Source: Sabellastarte sp. h YS-2021 (lineage: Eukaryota; Annelida; Polychaeta; Sabellida; Sabellidae). From it: DNA of 64,000 bases. Each line of letters begins with the position of its first letter. The stretch's first letter is position 1. The notes under the pieces were generated by a model. That model saw only the letters and a program-made list of their open reading frames with translations, did no database searches and was not told where the DNA came from. The stretch covers positions 51,697,028-51,761,027 of the forward strand of contig OZ024936.1 in the NCBI GenBank assembly GCA_964017235.1, in the 5' to 3' direction. Positions 29,301 through 35,300 of this stretch are shown piece by piece. Position numbers and translations under genes: made by a program.

Positions 29301-32300
29301 ACCACCTTTAGATTTATATCTTTTCCTGGTTTTCCAGACTATCAGGATGCAACTTATCAGTTGATCATTTTCTCAATTGGCCAGTGGACCACTTCTCTTC
29401 CTCTATTTGCCTCCTTTCTCTCCTTTGGCTCCTTTGGTTCACTCTTGCTCATAGTTTTGCTTTTGGGCAAGGTGTACCACTTTGTGGCAATGCCTTTTGG
29501 TCTAGCCACCAGCCTTTCAGGATTTACTTCCTTAGTCAAGGAAATAAGGAAAGTTGGCCTTGAGGTTGGGCATCTCAGTGCACATGTACTTCAAATTGGC
29601 TCATTAGAGCCAATAGTTGTCAGAGGCTCATTTACCAACTCTATTAGAGTTGACTTTCAACTTGGAGTGGTTCTTAGCAGGAACTATTTACATCTGTTCC
29701 TTTAACAGGTCTCCTTCCTGGGTCAGATTCTTAACCTGTTTCTTACCTCTCCGACTAGGCTTCCACTTGGAAGCCGCTTCTTCAAGGTCCCTGCACATGA
29801 CACTTTTTCGGTGTCATCTCAGGACACTTGATTTTCCTTCTCAAAGGTTCTCTGGATTTTCCATTCCTTGATCCTTCTATGAAGGTTCATTCAAGATGGT
29901 TCTATCCTGGGAACTATGTCTTTGCATATCTCCCTTTAATTCCCTAGTTTTTACATCTACTTTCATGGATGTTTCACTGCAGGGTTTGGGAGTTCTTTGT
30001 GCTCTGTGGACCACCAAGGTCCATCTTTGATGTAGCAGTCCAATCTGTTCATCAGTTCTAGAGCTCATAGCTGTCTTTTTTGCTCAGACATTTGTTCCTG
30101 TATTATCCTTTCATCAAAGGATCATCCTTTCAGCCTCAGACAACTCAGATGTCTTGTTCTCAAGACATTTGTTCCTCACTTGTCCTTTCTTTAAGGGATT
30201 CTTCAGATAGTCCAGGTAACACTGTTGTCTAGGCTTTCTGTATTTTAAGAGAGCTTTCACTCTTGGGACATGTGTATTTTTTGCCATTATTTTTACAAGA
30301 ACAAGTCTGTTCTTCCACCTACTCATGTTCCAGGGGCATGAATCCTTGGCAGACCATCTCTGGAGGTCTTATCTCACCTTTCATATAAGGTGGCCCCTCA
30401 ATTCTTGGATCTTCAGATGGTAGTCTCAGACTTCTCATCTTATTTTGATCTCTTTTGCCATGTGATTCAATCACAAGCTGCTCTTACATGTGCCTCCTGT
30501 GCTAGATCCTTAGGCTCTGGCAACAGATGCCCTGGAGTGTTTTGGTCCGGAGTACTTGTTTTACTCCTTCCCTCCTTCAGCTCCTTGTCCTCTATGGCCA
30601 CGAAGTTAATTAACTTTCAGAGCTGTATCATGCTTCTTGTAGCCTTCCTTGGCAAGTGCCAAGTTTTTTGGCCTCAAGATCTCCTTTAAGAAAGCCATTG
30701 GCTCTTCCTCTTATTCTTCTATAACAATCTCATTTAGAGTTTTGTTATTTATTTTTATGGAGTTCCTTTCTTCAAGCTTTCTGGCTGAAGTCTCCTTTAA
30801 GAAGAATTTTCACAGGAGGGGTCTTGGAGGATTTTTATCCTCCATAACTGTCTATGAAGCAATGTGGAACTGCTTCAAAAACCTTGTGAGAAACATGGCC
30901 ACTCTGCCATGCTTCAACTGTCCTATTTATTGCTGTTTGTTCCTTTTAAGGAATTATTTTCAGACAATAGGGATACAGGTCAGCTCTCTCCAGGTACTCT
31001 TATAGGGAGCTTGAAAGTCTCTTTTAGAGCTTCTTTAAGTCCACAGTAAGGGTAGTCATCACCTACCTTTTGGTACTTAAACCTTGGTTCTGCAGGCTCT
31101 TACCAAGGCTCCTCTTGAACTCTGTTTACTTGCTGAGCCAAGTTTTTCACATACTAGACAGTCTTTCTTACTCCCTTTCTTTGGGAAGGAGAAGGAGTGA
31201 TTTTGATTCCTTTATTTTAAGGTTTTCTCTCACTCTCTAGGGATGGCCTAAGTCATCCTTAAGTCAGATCTTTCTTTCCTGGCTTAAGCCAGTTATCTTC
31301 AGAAGGCTCTTCCTGCTTTGACTTTTTGTCTTTGGTCAGGATGACTTAGAAGACCTCTCCTTTTTTACAGTCAGATTCCTAAGATACTACCTATCTAGCT
31401 ATTCTGACTTTCTTAGAAGGATTTCTTCTTGGTCTTTCTTCTGAAGTCCAAGAGGGTGATATTGCTGCTCAGACAATATCTTTTTGGATGGCATTTTAAC
31501 CTTTATTCCCTCAATCTCTGTTCCACAGAGAATGCATCTCTTCATGGTGTCAGGGCTCATAATGGCAGGGCACAGGCTGCTTCCTGGTCCTTTAGGGGTG
31601 GAATCCCACTCCTAGTCTACATGAGATCCTGCACGTGGAAGAGCCATTCCACTTTTACATCCTTCTACTTTAGGAATGTACCTCTCAAGAAGGGGGATTC
31701 CTCTTGGAATCCTTACACTTCACTTATTTTCCTTCAGAGATGTTGTTCTTAAGAGTCTCTATGATTTCTTAAGTGGAGTGGGCATCCTTTTCCACTCAGC
31801 CATTTCTCTTCTACTTAAATTCCTTAATTTAAGTCCATCTGAAACTTTTAGTTTCAGAAAAAGGGGGGTGGCATTTCCCTTTTAGGGAATCTATTCTTCA
31901 TCTCTATTTTCAGAACCGTGCTTCTTAGTGCCTCTGGGCATGTTCCTATTCTGAGCACAGAGCATACTTATGCTTTCTCCTTTGAGCTGACCTAATAGGG
32001 TGTAGACAGCAGTGTTGAAGTTAGTGCAGTGGTTAATTCTACTCACTTAACTCAGTGGAGTTATTGCTTCAGCACAGAGGTTTTTGGTTCAATTGCATTG
32101 CACTAGGAAGTATCCTTTTGTAGCAATTTAACCTTAGGGTGGTTTTCCTCAGTCTGTCTTTCTCCCACCATCCTTCCATGTGGGCATTCAACCCAAGTGT
32201 TTTCATATGGTAGAGTATATTTACATTTTTATGAAATAAAATTTCATATTTTTAAATGTAAAATGCATTTTTATGAATAAAAATGTATATACTTACCATA

Positions 32301-35300
32301 TGAAAACAGCAAATCACCCTCCCGCCTGCCCCGCTTTTAAAGACCTTTTTCCAGCATTTATGTTTATTCACAAAAAGAATGAACTATTTCTGTATTACTG
32401 CGCATGGCAGAGTGAATTAGGTCACCAGGGGTCAAAGGTAGCAAGAATATAGGTTTAAAGAGGGTCTCCCCTCATATTTTAAATTCTATGTACGGTGTAT
32501 GTGGCGGTCACCGAACGCCAAGCCACGCCTTACCCAAGTGTTTTCATATGGTAAGTATATACATTTTTATTCATAAAAATGCATTTTACATTTAAAAATA
32601 TGAAAAATAGTTATAAATGATATTTTTCACCAGGTGAGGCCACAGCAGATGAAATGTGTCTGGCTACTATAGTTTACTACCCCAAACAACCAAATGAGGC
32701 AAGCTGTCTGAACAATGGAGATGTAAGTAATAGTACAACTAGAGAAAAATATTCCTAGAGAACAGACCTGTACAAAGACAGTAGAGCATCATGCGATTGT
32801 CATTTCATCCAAATACTGCTATTTCATTTCAACCCTAATAATGGATATTGAAAATCAGGGACTTGTTTTGGTATTCAGAATAGGATCTGGATCTTTTTTT
32901 CTGAATTAAACACTTCTTCCTTTTATCAGGCAGTACCCACTTGGAAAATTGATAAAGATGGGTTTATAAGTTTTTGAGTAATTGTGACCACAGACAGAGA
33001 AACAGACAGACAAACAAGTGAATGTACAAAAACATAACCTCCTTGGGGGAGATAATATGTTATAGAAGCAAACCACCATCAATTATAATCTGTCAAACAC
33101 GTCCATTGTGCCTCACCCAAACAAAAATGTATAATTAATTTTTATTGGTTTATTTAGATATGGTTAAAATAAACATAGTCAACGACTACTTTATTGTTCC
33201 TGTTACTTCTCAGTTCATGTTAGTTTTAAACAGTATCTGTACATTTTCTGATAAATATAGATACATATGTGATTAGATGGTAAAAAAGACAACATATAAA
33301 AAATATAAACAGACATTTTGTATGCAGCATCAATGCAATGTCAATTCTTTCTAAACTCAGTCAGTTATGTCCATTTTTGGCTGTGGATTGGCTATCTGTA
33401 AAATTAGTAGTTCTCAAGATTAAATAACAATAATCTCCCAGTAATACACTCTTAGCTAGTAATTATGCTCAGCAGGCAGCTCATGTCAAATGACTATGTC
33501 ACATGATCAGACAGGGTCGTACACTCAATACAATGATAATTGGGACTGCGAAATTGGGACAGTCTGGATTCCAATTTATGCCAGTGAAACGAGGGTGTTA
33601 CAAATACCAACAATATCACTTTAGTCCCCTAACTCCTTACTTCAGTGACATATTTATTTCCCAAAATAATACAAGGTCTAGCCACAGTTACATCTGGGCC
33701 CATAATATTCACTAATGTTCATATTCTTAAATTATTCTAAGAAAACAACTATTTTCACAGAAGAATTCTTTATAATATGAATTCTTTTTTTTTTCAAAAA
33801 AATGAGAATGTTTAAATTTCATGAGATGTTAATAATACAATTTTTATGGAAATCTTGAATAATTTTTATTCTTGGAAATATTTCTTATTCGAAGGACATG
33901 TCTTGGAAAATGGCTATATTCTAAGAAAATTGTAATTTCGTTTAGAATGTCTTATTTTTGATTACTAGGTTGGCTATTGTGGTGAGGATGTTCTCAGCAG
34001 TAGCACAGCTCAATGCTATGCTTCACTGTCAGAATTGTTTGAAAAAGACTTGCCAGCTTTTGCAGCAATGATGTCTGGAAACTGTGATCCTACTGGAAAA
34101 AACTGCTGGTCAACCTGCCCACCAGTGCTTGAACAGGTAAAAATGTGATTCAATTAAGTTTGTCAACTTGCCCACCAGTGCTTGAACAGGTAAAATGTGG
34201 ACCAATTAAGTTTAACAACCTGGCCACAAGTACTTGAATAGATAAAATGGGGATTATTTATGTCAACCTGCCCACTAGTGTTTGAATATGTAAAATGTGC
34301 ATCCAGTAAGTTTTTTTCATTTATTCACCAATATTTGGCCCATCAACTGGTTATTTTTTTAATTTATACAAAGCAGAAGTTTTTTTCCCAAAACAGCTAG
34401 TTTGTGTGACTATCCATTTTATAACTATTTTCACATCAGTACACATGTATTTGTATTGTTTTCTCTGATTTACATATTCTGCCATTTGTGACAACTTCAG
34501 TGATTATCTCCCATTTCTCGATTGTTTTTTCATTTCTCATTTCCTACCATTTTAGCGGTTTGCTATTCAGACTTACCTGACATTGTACTGTATTTTTGTA
34601 TTGTGTATTTATACTCAGCACAATATCTCCATATACTACAGGACTCAAAGAGCTTTTAAGCCCATCCGACTGTACAGGTACACCCCCAACTCACAAGTAA
34701 CTGACATGCCCCCACTGACATGACCATTTATCAACGTCCTTGAGGTTCTTTAGCCTGCCACTGGGGATAGGACCAAATGACAGATGACCGCCATTTTAAG
34801 TGGTCATCAGAGCCACTATGTAGCTGCCTGTACTTGGGTTTGAACCCATGTCCTCTGAATTCCTAAACAAGTGTGCTATCTGCTAGGCCACAGTGGCAGC
34901 TAGTCTGAACATGGTCTGAACTAAATTACCAAAATATAGCAAAGAGACAGAGCCTATGGAGCAATCAATTGTTATGATATTGTGCCACACCTCTTCATAC
35001 CTCTACATATACCTCGACCTGTAATTCAAGTATAGCTGCTCATATGCTTTCAAGGTGCATCAGACATTGTACCAACATTTTGCCAAAACTTCCTGTATAC
35101 TTTTATCGGCACCTCCATCTATAACTCAAGCATGATGGTATATATGCTTTCAAAGAGCATCAGACATTGGGCCAGAAGTATGACAAAAGCTCCCTTGAAC
35201 CTGTACTTGTAATTTGAACTGTGTTTCATATGGTAGCACATCTGCTTTCAAGTTGCATCAGATATAGTGTCAACATTGTTCCTAACCTTTCGTATTTCTA

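Larger units (their letters stand above)
26434..32605 (+). mobile_element. DIRS-like tyrosine-recombinase retrotransposon
   Basis: The element has about 190-bp inverted terminal repeats and an internal complementary region (ICR, 32190-32308) before the right repeat, the defining layout of DIRS elements. Internal decayed + strand fragments follow DIRS order. RT comes first (29012-29705, with [14 protein letters not shown]), then a FLGQIL box (about 29710). An RNase H/ADHL segment follows (about 30345), then [14 protein letters not shown] (about 30430). The tyrosine recombinase is last (about 31095 and 31550-31690). Many stops make it inactive. It sits in the intron before monooxygenase exon 9, in the same orientation as the host gene. 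DIRS replicate through a circle and make no target duplication, and none is seen. Confidence 0.9.
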
